From NCBI GenBank assembly GCA_030168595.1, contig CP115556.1, positions 682,001-746,000 of the forward strand: a DNA stretch of 64,000 nucleotides, given 5' to 3'. The position numbers and the translations under genes were made by a program. Of the stretch, positions 34,462 through 42,529 are shown one piece after another (position 1 is the stretch's first letter; the number at the start of each line of letters is the position of its first letter). This DNA comes from Methanomassiliicoccales archaeon LGM-DZ1 (GTDB lineage: Archaea; Thermoplasmatota; Thermoplasmata; Methanomassiliicoccales; Methanomethylophilaceae). Below the pieces are notes generated by a model. The model was not told where the DNA came from, did not search any database, and saw nothing but the letters and a program-made list of their open reading frames with translations.

Positions 34462-35751
34462 ATGCTGGACATCAACATCATCAGGGAGAACCCCGAGAAG
34501 ATCAGGGACATGCTGAAGAAGAGGAACAAGACCACTGAGAGACTCGACAAACTGCTCGAGGCCGACAAGGAGTGGAAGTCCCTCACCAACGAGAACAACG
34601 ACCTCCGCAAGACCAGGAACGCCGTCTCGAAGGAGATCAGCAAGATGCCGGCGGGCGCCGAGAAGGATGCCAAGATCACCGAGATGCGCGCGGTCGGCGA
34701 CAAGATCGCCGCCAACGACAAGCGCATGGCGGAGCTCGAGGAGATCAGGACCGACTGCCTCCTGAACATACCCAACATCCCCGCGGACGACGTCCCCATT
34801 GGGAAGGACGACACCGAGAACGTCGAGATCAAGGTCTGGGGAGAGAAGAGGAAGTTCGACTTCAAGCCCAAGACCCACTCTGAGCTGATGCTCGATCTCG
34901 ATATGGTCGATTTCGAGAGGGCCGCCAAGATTACCGGCTCTGGGTTCTACGTGCTCAAGGGCGACGGCGCCAGGCTCGAGAGGGCACTCATCAGCTTCTT
35001 CCTGGACACCCACCGCAAACAGGGCTACAAGGAGGTCTTCACCCCCGTCATCGTCAACACTGCCGCCGTCACCGGCACCGGCCAGTACCCCAACCTCAAG
35101 GACGACATGTACCACCTGGAGAAGGACGACATGTGGCTCAACCCCACCGCCGAGGTCCCTGTGACCAACCTCCTCCAGAACGACATCCTGTCAAAAGAGG
35201 ACCTGCCGGTGAAGCTCACCGCCTACCTCCCCTCCTTCCGCAGGGAGGTCGGTAAGCACGCCGATACCGCCGGGATCATCCGCGTCCACGAGTTCAACAA
35301 GGTGGAGATGGTCAGGTTCGAGGAACCCTCCAAGTCCTGGGCGGCCCTCGAGGAGATGAGGGGCGACGCCGAGGAGCTCCTGCAGAAGCTCGGACTGCCC
35401 TACCACGTCCTCCTCCTGTGCACCGGGGACCAGAGCTTCTCCTGCGCCAAATGCTACGACCTCGAGGTATGGGCCCCCGGAGAGGAGAGGTACCTCGAGT
35501 GCTCCTCGTGCTCCAACGACCTGGACTTCCAGGCCCGCCGCGCGAAGATCAAGTACAGGCCCGAGCAGCACCTCAAGTCCGAGTTCGTCCACACCTTGAA
35601 CGGCTCCGGGCTCGCCCTCCCCAGGACCATGGTGGCCATCCTCGAGAACTACCAGAACGCCGACGGGTCCGTCACCATCCCCGAGGTGCTCAGGCCCTAC
35701 ATGGGCGGGCAGGAGAAGATCGTCCCGCCCGAGAAGAAGAAGACGTTCTGA
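34462..35751 (+). CDS. serS: seryl-tRNA synthetase (common bacterial/eukaryotic-type class II)
   Basis: 429 residues. The first 110 residues form the long antiparallel coiled coil that binds the tRNA-Ser variable arm (MLDINIIRENPEKIRDML). Class II motifs follow: motif 2 in YLPSFRREVGKHADTAGII near 256-275 and motif 3 in NGSGLALPRTMVAILE near 382. It is the usual SerRS, not the rare methanogen-type enzyme. The start is ten bases after the YhbY stop. Confidence 0.95.
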   Translation: MLDINIIRENPEKIRDMLKKRNKTTERLDKLLEADKEWKSLTNENNDLRKTRNAVSKEISKMPAGAEKDAKITEMRAVGDKIAANDKRMAELEEIRTDCLLNIPNIPADDVPIGKDDTENVEIKVWGEKRKFDFKPKTHSELMLDLDMVDFERAAKITGSGFYVLKGDGARLERALISFFLDTHRKQGYKEVFTPVIVNTAAVTGTGQYPNLKDDMYHLEKDDMWLNPTAEVPVTNLLQNDILSKEDLPVKLTAYLPSFRREVGKHADTAGIIRVHEFNKVEMVRFEEPSKSWAALEEMRGDAEELLQKLGLPYHVLLLCTGDQSFSCAKCYDLEVWAPGEERYLECSSCSNDLDFQARRAKIKYRPEQHLKSEFVHTLNGSGLALPRTMVAILENYQNADGSVTIPEVLRPYMGGQEKIVPPEKKKTF

Positions 35752-35777
35752 CCGCCAAACCGTTTACCGGCCTTCCT

Positions 35778-36815
35778 TCATTCCCCCGGCCCGTCGGGGC
35801 CGGGCTCCGGCATCCCGCCGGAACCGCCGGGCCTTATCCTCTCGCCGCCCATGGTATCCTCGAGCTCCCCGAGGATCCTCAGCATCTCGCCGACATCGGC
35901 GGAGCAGGCGAGCTCCTTCCTGTACATGCGGCACCCGTGTATCCCGGCAGCGAAGCGCGGGACGTAGCTGCGGAGCCTCATGAACCCTTCCTCCGGCCCC
36001 TTCTCATCCAGCACCATGCCGATGAGCTGCCTGCACCAGGCGGCCTGCTGGGACACCGTCGGGCAGGGGAGGACCTCTCCTGTCCGGAAATAACGGTCTA
36101 TCTGGGTCACCAGGAACGGGTTCCCCACGCCGCCCCTCGCGACCATCACGCCCCGGGCGCACGAGGTCCTCACCGCTTTCACCGCGTCGGCGAGCGTGTA
36201 TATGCTCCCGGAGACCACCAAAGGGACGGACATCTCCTTCCCGAGGCCGGCGATCTCATCCCAGTGCGGATCGCCGGTGTACCTCTCCTCCCTGGTGCGG
36301 GCATGCAGCGCGATGCAGTCGACATCCGCCGCCTCCAATTCGGAGATCACCTCGGGATAGTTCTCGGACGAAGCGGATTGGCCCAGGCGTATCTTGGCGG
36401 TGACCGGGACGCCCACCGCCCTCTTCACGGCGCGCACGACCGCCCCGCAGTTTGCCGGGTCCTTCATCATCACTGCACCCGACAGGCTCCTGGCTATCTT
36501 GTTCACCGGGCATCCCATGTTGATGTCGATGAAATCTATGTCTGGGTCATAATCCAGGGCCGCGGAGGCCGCCTTCGCCACCGTCTCCGGGTCGGACCCG
36601 AACAGCTGGACCCCCGACGGGCGCGCATCCGACCCGATGTACTCCCAGGACCTGTCGGTGCCGCGGATGAGGCCCATCGCAGAGACCATCTCCGACACGT
36701 CCGCGGCCACCCCGAACGGCTTCATGAAGCGGCGGTAGGCCCTCGATGTGTAACCCGACATAGGTGCCAGGATGACCCTGCCGTCTATCTCCAGCCCGCC
36801 GATCCTCCAGGTCAA
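35778..36815 (-). CDS. tRNA-dihydrouridine synthase (Dus family)
   Basis: 345 residues from the TTG at 36815, which overlaps the upstream HD gene stop (TTGA). TIM-barrel FMN enzyme: LAPMSGYTSRAYRRFM near 18-33, FIDINMGCPVNKIARSLSG near 97-115 (catalytic Cys near 104), KIRLGQ near 145, and HARTREERYTG near 178. It reduces uridines in tRNA. The C-terminal 25 residues are glycine/proline-rich. No iron-sulfur motif was seen. Confidence 0.9.
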   Translation of the reverse strand: MTWRIGGLEIDGRVILAPMSGYTSRAYRRFMKPFGVAADVSEMVSAMGLIRGTDRSWEYIGSDARPSGVQLFGSDPETVAKAASAALDYDPDIDFIDINMGCPVNKIARSLSGAVMMKDPANCGAVVRAVKRAVGVPVTAKIRLGQSASSENYPEVISELEAADVDCIALHARTREERYTGDPHWDEIAGLGKEMSVPLVVSGSIYTLADAVKAVRTSCARGVMVARGGVGNPFLVTQIDRYFRTGEVLPCPTVSQQAAWCRQLIGMVLDEKGPEEGFMRLRSYVPRFAAGIHGCRMYRKELACSADVGEMLRILGELEDTMGGERIRPGGSGGMPEPGPDGPGE

Positions 36816-37960
36816 ATATCCATCTTCCTGAAATCTTCGAGTATCCGGCCAGCACCGATGCTCTCCTCGTAGCCGGGAGCGGAGAGCTTGGCCCCTATCT
36901 CCTCCACGCCTTCGCGCAGGGAACGGGAGGTCACGCCGTAGCGTATCGACACGAGGGCCTCGACCCATGCCCCCAGGAGGTCGCACGCCTTGACCCTCCT
37001 GCCGTCGCGCACCGGATCCGACGAGACTGTGAAGGGGTCGCAGGCGAAGAACTCCAGCTCGGACCTCCACCCTTCCGGGATCAGGGGCATGATGCGGGAG
37101 TTCATGAGCTCGCCCTCGATGCCGTCCAGCAGCTGCGGGAGGCCGCTGACCCTGGTCTTCACGGGGGTGATGACGTCCTTCGTGAGGACCTCCGGCAGGT
37201 CGTGGAACAGCCCGGTGAAGAAGTCGCAGTACACCTGCTCGGCGGACGCCCCGGCATCGCGGTCCGCCAGGTACGCGCAGTCGGCGACCAGGAGGGAGTG
37301 GCCCAGGACCGTGGTCTTGGGTATCCTGGGGGTCCTCGCCCACCTCTGCTGGAACCTCAGCTGGCCGATGATGTTCACGAAATGCCAGAGCTTCGAATCC
37401 GGGGACATCATCTCCCTTACCCCGGCCAGGTCCCGGTGCTGGAGGACCTGCCGGTCGATCTCGTCCTTGGTGTCCTCTATGCCGTAGACCGAGCGGTTCG
37501 CGTCGTAGATGGTGATGAACTCCCAGCGAGTCGCCAGATAATGGGCGGCGCGGATGATGGCATCCTCTTTGGTGTCCTTCGGCGACCCCAGGTACCCGCG
37601 GAAGCTTTCCGTGAACCCATCCGGCATGCCGCCGACGCGCTTCGAGAACTCCGCCAGGACATATTCGCTGACCTCTCCGGCCTTCTCCTCCTCGATCCGG
37701 TGGAATATCTGCGGCTTCAGGTCGGTCAGGGCCACCCTCTGGATGAAGGAGAAGAGGCAGCGCTCGATGAGGGCCGGCCAATCGACCCTGTTCCCGACGT
37801 CCTCCTCGCACTTCCCCAGGATCCATGCGATGGCCGCCTTGTGGGCCTGCTTGTCCAGCTCGGTGAGGTCCAGCGTGCGGAGGTGGTCGTTCCACCTGTG
37901 CATGTTCGAGGCATCGAACATGTAGTAGACCATGGCGGCGTTCAGCGCTTTCTGGGTCAT
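36812..37960 (-). CDS. HD-domain hydrolase (YfbR-like HD_3 group)
   Basis: 382 residues. An HD domain is visible at LGHSLLVADCAYLADRD near 220-237 and FFTGLFHDLPEVLTKDVI near 250-267; the HDxPE pattern is typical of 5'-deoxynucleotidase-like HD_3 proteins. The N-terminal 200 residues are helical and unassigned. Substrate is probably a nucleotide, but this is family inference. It overlaps a small membrane protein gene upstream (ATGA) and dus downstream (TTGA). Confidence 0.8.
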   Translation of the reverse strand: MTQKALNAAMVYYMFDASNMHRWNDHLRTLDLTELDKQAHKAAIAWILGKCEEDVGNRVDWPALIERCLFSFIQRVALTDLKPQIFHRIEEEKAGEVSEYVLAEFSKRVGGMPDGFTESFRGYLGSPKDTKEDAIIRAAHYLATRWEFITIYDANRSVYGIEDTKDEIDRQVLQHRDLAGVREMMSPDSKLWHFVNIIGQLRFQQRWARTPRIPKTTVLGHSLLVADCAYLADRDAGASAEQVYCDFFTGLFHDLPEVLTKDVITPVKTRVSGLPQLLDGIEGELMNSRIMPLIPEGWRSELEFFACDPFTVSSDPVRDGRRVKACDLLGAWVEALVSIRYGVTSRSLREGVEEIGAKLSAPGYEESIGAGRILEDFRKMDI

Positions 37961-38286
37961 CTGCCCTCCGTCAGATCCTCGATGGCCGCGCCGTTATATG
38001 CCTTGTATTCTCCGGTGAGGTCTATGAGGAACCCGTCGTCGGGGAAGCGGGACAGCTCCGCGGAGATCGCGCGGTCATTTTCATAGTCCTCGATAGCGGC
38101 CCTGTTCCTCCTGGAGCATATCTCGAAAGCCGCGATGCCGGCAACGATCATGATGTATCCGGGGACCATGAGCGCTCCCGGGACCGGCCCGTCGGACAGG
38201 CCGGTGCTGTCGAGCATGGCGAGCACCGAAACGACGATGCCTGCCGCCAGCAGGACCAGAGATACCTCCGGGAGTCCGAACTTCAT
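37957..38286 (-). CDS. small two-helix membrane protein
   Basis: 109 residues with membrane segments at about 8-24 and 41-58, a short positively charged turn (CSRRNRAAIEDYE) and a soluble C-terminal half. Family not recognised. It is the first gene of a membrane protein-HD-dus unit. A TATA-like CTTTATAACATCG lies about 20-35 bases upstream of the ATG. Confidence 0.72.
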   Translation of the reverse strand: MKFGLPEVSLVLLAAGIVVSVLAMLDSTGLSDGPVPGALMVPGYIMIVAGIAAFEICSRRNRAAIEDYENDRAISAELSRFPDDGFLIDLTGEYKAYNGAAIEDLTEGR

Positions 38287-38415
38287 GTTTTCGGTAACAC
38301 ACGGACGATGTTATAAAGGTACCATTGGGAGCCCTCGGGACACCGCACGGCATCCGACGCTGCCTCCCGCGCCCGCGCGTCCGAGATATATAGGGGCTTC
38401 CTCATATGCCCGGTT

Positions 38416-39567
38416 ATGAACAGAGGCATGAAAGTCTCGGACAGGCTCCAGTCCGTTCCGATGTCGGGGATCAGGAAGATGTTCGATCTGGCAGGGCCCG
38501 GGTCCATCAACCTCGGGCTCGGAGAGCCTGACCTCGACCCGCCGAAGGAGGCTGTGGAGGGCATGAACGCGGCCGCGCTCGCGGGGAAGAACAAGTACTC
38601 CCCGACGGCCGGCATCCCGGAGCTCAGGAAGGCCGTGGCCGAGCGTTATTCCATGTACGCCGGCGGCCTGGGAGCGGAGAACGTCATCATCACCCCGAGC
38701 GGCTCCACGGCCCTCCTCGAAGTGTCCCAGTCGTTCGTGGACCCCGGGGACGAGGTCTTGGTCCCGTCGCCCGGCTTCGTCATCTACGGCCCCCACGCGA
38801 AGCTCGCCGGCGGGAAGGCCGTCGAGTACCGGCTGACCGAGGGCGACTTCCAGCCGGACACCGACGATATCCAGTCCAAGATAACCCCGAGCACCAAGAT
38901 GATCGTGGTCACCAACCCGTCCAACCCGACCGGCGCCGTCCTGACCGAAGAGACCAGGAACGCCCTCGCCGACATCGCCGCGGACAAGGATGTCATGATC
39001 CTCTCCGACGAAGTCTACGAACCGTTCATCTACGAAGGGAAGCACCAGTCGTTCCTCCCTTACCTGGACCGCGCGGTCGTCGTCGGAGGGTTCTCTAAGA
39101 TGATGGCCGTCACCGGATGGAGGCTGGGGTTCGTCATTTCGGGCCCTAAGCAGACTGACGCCCTCATCAAAATGCAGTACCATGTCTGCGCCAGCCCGGG
39201 GATGCCGGCCATGTACGGCGTCCTGAACGCCCTCCCGCACATCGACCCCTACCTGGACAATGCCAGGAAGATTTACAGGGCAAGGAGGGACCTCATCACC
39301 AAGAGGCTCAACGAAGTGCCGGGGTTCAGCATCCTGCCGCCCAAGGGCGCGTTCTATGCCTTCCCCTCCTACGACATGGACATGAAATCGGCAGACCTGG
39401 CCGCCGAACTGGTGAAGGCCGGGCTCATCTGCACCCCCGGCTCCGCGTTCGGGACCTACGGCGAGGGGCATCTCAGGTTCTCCTACGCCGCCAGCGAGGA
39501 GAAGATCTCCAAGGGGATGGACATACTCGAAAGCACCGTCAGGCGCATCAGGAGGGAAAGCGCATGA
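38416..39567 (+). CDS. class I/II aminotransferase (aspartate-type, PLP)
   Basis: 383 residues. The PLP-lysine is Lys228 in GGFSKMMAVTGWRLGF, and other family elements are INLGLGEPDLDPP near 31-43, VVTNPSNPTGAVL near 158, SDEVYEPF near 195 and LRFSYAAS near the end. It probably transaminates aspartate or aromatic amino acids; the substrate cannot be fixed. TATA-like ATATATAGG occurs near 38388. Its stop overlaps the next gene by four bases. Confidence 0.9.
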   Translation: MNRGMKVSDRLQSVPMSGIRKMFDLAGPGSINLGLGEPDLDPPKEAVEGMNAAALAGKNKYSPTAGIPELRKAVAERYSMYAGGLGAENVIITPSGSTALLEVSQSFVDPGDEVLVPSPGFVIYGPHAKLAGGKAVEYRLTEGDFQPDTDDIQSKITPSTKMIVVTNPSNPTGAVLTEETRNALADIAADKDVMILSDEVYEPFIYEGKHQSFLPYLDRAVVVGGFSKMMAVTGWRLGFVISGPKQTDALIKMQYHVCASPGMPAMYGVLNALPHIDPYLDNARKIYRARRDLITKRLNEVPGFSILPPKGAFYAFPSYDMDMKSADLAAELVKAGLICTPGSAFGTYGEGHLRFSYAASEEKISKGMDILESTVRRIRRESA

Positions 39568-40088
39568 ACGGCGACGACCCGAACGCGCACCTCTTCGGGG
39601 ACGATTTCCCCGAGGAAGGTTCTGAGAAGGCGGATGAGGCCCAGGAGTTCGTCTACGGGAAAAACGGGAACAGGGTCAGCGCGATGAACGACCTCTGGTT
39701 CGAGAACCTGTCGAAGCAGGTGGAGGCCATGGAACTCCCCGACACCAAGGCGAAGATGCAGATGGTGTTCAAGCTGACCGCGCAGGCGGTCCTCGACATG
39801 TTCGCCGACTCCCAGCCTCCGGAATCCGCGCCTGACACGTTCTCGGACTTCGACATCTTCATGGGCGTGGCGCTCACGAACATGGAGTACGGGGTCAACC
39901 TGTTCGCGGAGCAGCAGAAGGCCCTGCAGGCGGTTGACCCCTCCAAGTTCAAGGACGACGAGGAGTACACCCGCGCGCTGTCGGACCTCGAGGACGCCTG
40001 GTGGGACATCCCGCAGCCTCTCCTGGGCGGCAGGAACCCCAACGACGCGATAAAAGAGACCCTCGCCAAGTACGGGCTGAACCGATGA
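39564..40088 (+). CDS. small acidic protein of unknown function upstream of mevalonate kinase
   Basis: 174 residues, acidic and mainly helical, without cysteine or membrane segments. Elements such as VSAMNDLWFENLSKQVEAME and FDIFMGVALTNMEYG do not match a family I know. The start overlaps the aminotransferase stop (ATGA) and the stop overlaps the mvk start, so it lies in the middle of a coupled three-gene operon, which argues that it is real and expressed. Confidence 0.75.
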   Translation: MNGDDPNAHLFGDDFPEEGSEKADEAQEFVYGKNGNRVSAMNDLWFENLSKQVEAMELPDTKAKMQMVFKLTAQAVLDMFADSQPPESAPDTFSDFDIFMGVALTNMEYGVNLFAEQQKALQAVDPSKFKDDEEYTRALSDLEDAWWDIPQPLLGGRNPNDAIKETLAKYGLNR

Positions 40089-41098
40089 CGTACGTTTCGG
40101 CTTCGGCCCCCGGGAAGTTCGTCATCCTGGGGGAGCATTCGGTCGTCTACGGCAAGCCTGCGATATCCGTCGCCATGAACATGCGCTTCAGCATCCGCGT
40201 CAAGAGGAGCGACAGGTACATGGTCAACAACCAGCCGGCGGCGCCCTACAACATGAGCCCCCACATGAGGTACATCTCGGACAAGATAGGGACTTCCCCA
40301 GTGTCGATCTACGTCGACGGCAGGGTGCCCTCGGGCTCCGGCCTAGGATCCTCGGCGGCGCTGTCCAACGCCTACGCGGCGGCTATCAGCTGCCTGGAGG
40401 GGCTGCCCACCGACGAGGAGTCCATAGCCAGGCTCGCCTATGAGGCGGAGTACGCCGCGCAGGGCAGGGGCAGCCCGATGGACACCTCGGCCTCCGCTCA
40501 CGGCCATGCGATAGCCCTCAACGTCCCCTACGACGATGAGGACTTCCTCTGGCACATCGACAACGGAGAGAGGTCCTGGGACATATCCAAGATAGACGTC
40601 CCCGAGATGCACTTCGTCATCGGCAACACCGGGATCAAAGCAGCCACCGGCCCCCTGGTGGAGAAGGTGAGGGAGTACACCGAGAGCAGCAGGTTCGCCT
40701 CGGAGATCATCGAGGAGCTCGGCGACGTCGCCCTGGACGGCATGAAGGCCATGAAGAACAACGACCTCGAGGAGCTCGGGGCCCTGATGACCTACGACCA
40801 CCGCCTGCTGTCGATCCTCGGGGTATCCTGCAACGAACTGAACCACATGGTCGATGCCGTCCTCCCGTACTCCTACGGCGCCAAGCTGACCGGCTCGGGC
40901 GGAGGAGGGTGCATGGTAGCGCTCACCGACCGTCCGGACAAGGTCTCCAAGGAGATCCGCGCCCACGGCGGCACGCCTTATATCGTCAAGACCGGTGTCC
41001 CCGGCATCACCGTGAAGATGCGGGAAGGGGACGGCAGGAACAGGCGCCGCTGGAGGCAGAAGAAGAAGGGCGCTCCGACCGGCAAAAGCAAAGAGTGA
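40085..41098 (+). CDS. mvk: mevalonate kinase
   Basis: 337 residues from the ATG at 40085. GHMP kinase: SASAPGKFVILGEHSVVYG at 5-23, ATP loop PSGSGLGSSAALSNA near 82-96, and LTGSGGGGCMVAL near 266-278. It phosphorylates mevalonate for the isoprenoid side chains of archaeal lipids. The last 30 residues are a basic tail (NRRRWRQKKKGAPTGKSKE), longer than usual. It converges on the lipid operon tes-ferredoxin-ggr and shares a terminator with it. Confidence 0.93.
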   Translation: MTYVSASAPGKFVILGEHSVVYGKPAISVAMNMRFSIRVKRSDRYMVNNQPAAPYNMSPHMRYISDKIGTSPVSIYVDGRVPSGSGLGSSAALSNAYAAAISCLEGLPTDEESIARLAYEAEYAAQGRGSPMDTSASAHGHAIALNVPYDDEDFLWHIDNGERSWDISKIDVPEMHFVIGNTGIKAATGPLVEKVREYTESSRFASEIIEELGDVALDGMKAMKNNDLEELGALMTYDHRLLSILGVSCNELNHMVDAVLPYSYGAKLTGSGGGGCMVALTDRPDKVSKEIRAHGGTPYIVKTGVPGITVKMREGDGRNRRRWRQKKKGAPTGKSKE

Positions 41099-41111
41099 GA
41101 AAGATACGGCC

Positions 41112-41147
41112 CCGGGGGGCCGGAAAAAAGGGGCCTTCCGGCCCCCG
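41112..41147. terminator. bidirectional terminator between mvk and ggr
   Basis: A long stem joins CCGGGGGGCCGGAA with TTCCGGCCCCCGG (one bulged G), with an A-rich loop containing six A. TATTTT follows on the plus strand. It lies between two convergent stop codons. Confidence 0.65.
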
Positions 41148-41153
41148 GTATTT

Positions 41154-42350
41154 TCAGATGAGGTCCTCGAACCCCTCGACGACCTTGGGGAACTTCTCCT
41201 TGATCGCCTTGAGAAGGTTCTCGACGTTGACATGCTCGATGTCGGCGTCCTTGATCAGCTTGACGACCTGGTTGATGGTCTCATCATCGAGCTCGGCGAG
41301 GCGCTCCTTGGCCATCCAGTCGCGGTAGAGGTTGTCCTCCATCCTGTCCCTGATCTTCTTGTCGTAGGGCTTCAGGGCGGCCGCGGAGTAATCTCCTTTC
41401 TTCTTGCACTCAGCGAGGACCTCTCCGGCGTACATCCCGGAGATGCAGGCATGGCCGATGCCGCCTCCCGTGATCGGGTCGATGAGCCTCGCGGAGTCTC
41501 CGACGAGCAGGACATTGTCAGCGGAGTAGCCTTTCTCCAGGCCGGGGCAAGTGGAATCGAACCCTCCGTCGATCTCGAGGATCTGGGCGTGCTTGAACCT
41601 GGGGTCCTCGGCGATGAACTTGTCGAGGAACTGCTTCGGGCGGACGCCGTTCTTGCAGAAGGTACCCATGATCCCGATGCCGACGTTGGCGACGCCGTCG
41701 CCCTTGGGGAAGATCCAGAGGTACCCTCCGGGAGCGACCTCGAGGCCGAGGCGGAACTCGCAGAACTCCATGCTGCAGTCGATCCCGGCCATCCTGTACT
41801 GGATGCACGGCTCGATGTCGTTCATCTTCAGGTTGGTATCGATGCCGCACCAGCGGCCGACCTGGGACTCCACGCCGTCAGCGCCGACGATGCAGTCGCA
41901 GTAAATGTCGAGAGGCTCGCCCATGGAGACGCAGTGCGCGCCGACGATCTTCCCGTCCTTCATTATGGGGCCGGTCATCCAGGTGCGCATCATGAGCTTA
42001 GCGCCCGCCTTGACGGCGAGCTTGGCGATGCCCTTGTCGAACAGGTGCCTCTCGAGGACGTATCCGACCTCGGCGCCGGCCTTGGTCTCATCCAGCTGGA
42101 ACGAGGTCCCGTCCGGGGAGACGATGACCGCGCCTTTCATGTCGGCGCGTATCCACTCGGGCTCGGGCTTGATCCCGATCTCGGCGAACATCTTCTTGGA
42201 AACACCCTCGGCGCACCTGAGGGGCGCGCCGATCTCGGCCTTCTTCTCGATGAGTATGGTGTCGATGCCCTTCTCGGCGCAGGATTTGGCCGCCATTCCT
42301 CCGGCGGGCCCCGCTCCGACGACAAGCACCTCGCATTTCAGCTCCTTCAT
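41154..42350 (-). CDS. geranylgeranyl reductase (digeranylgeranylglycerolipid reductase type)
   Basis: 398 residues from the ATG at 42350. FAD-binding GAGPAGGMAA at 12-21, LRCAEGVSKKMF near 44, and VLLVGDSARLIDPITGGGIGHA near 275-296 identify the GGR family. These flavoenzymes saturate the double bonds of archaeal isoprenoid lipids, often taking electrons from ferredoxin. A ferredoxin gene overlaps it directly upstream (ATGA), and the tetraether synthase gene precedes that. Confidence 0.92.
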   Translation of the reverse strand: MKELKCEVLVVGAGPAGGMAAKSCAEKGIDTILIEKKAEIGAPLRCAEGVSKKMFAEIGIKPEPEWIRADMKGAVIVSPDGTSFQLDETKAGAEVGYVLERHLFDKGIAKLAVKAGAKLMMRTWMTGPIMKDGKIVGAHCVSMGEPLDIYCDCIVGADGVESQVGRWCGIDTNLKMNDIEPCIQYRMAGIDCSMEFCEFRLGLEVAPGGYLWIFPKGDGVANVGIGIMGTFCKNGVRPKQFLDKFIAEDPRFKHAQILEIDGGFDSTCPGLEKGYSADNVLLVGDSARLIDPITGGGIGHACISGMYAGEVLAECKKKGDYSAAALKPYDKKIRDRMEDNLYRDWMAKERLAELDDETINQVVKLIKDADIEHVNVENLLKAIKEKFPKVVEGFEDLI

Positions 42351-42529
42351 TCCTTCGCCTCCATGGACAGGGCCCCGACAGGGCAGAGCCTGACGCAGCG
42401 GCCGCAGCGGTTGCAGGCATCGCTGAACGTCAGCACGTAATCGCAGAGGAAGATAGCGTTCTGGGGGCAGCATCCGACGCATCCCCCGCAGTGCAGGCAT
42501 TTGTTCGTATCAACCTTCATCCGATTCAC
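42347..42529 (-). CDS. two-cluster 4Fe-4S ferredoxin
   Basis: 60 residues with two complete CxxCxxCxxxC motifs: Cys11, 14, 17, 21 and Cys39, 42, 45, 49. An additional Cys20 and Cys29 are present. It overlaps both neighbours by four bases (ATGA), between tes and the geranylgeranyl reductase. It is therefore a likely dedicated electron donor for one or both lipid-modifying enzymes. The start could also be the ATG at 42520. Confidence 0.92.
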   Translation of the reverse strand: MNRMKVDTNKCLHCGGCVGCCPQNAIFLCDYVLTFSDACNRCGRCVRLCPVGALSMEAKE

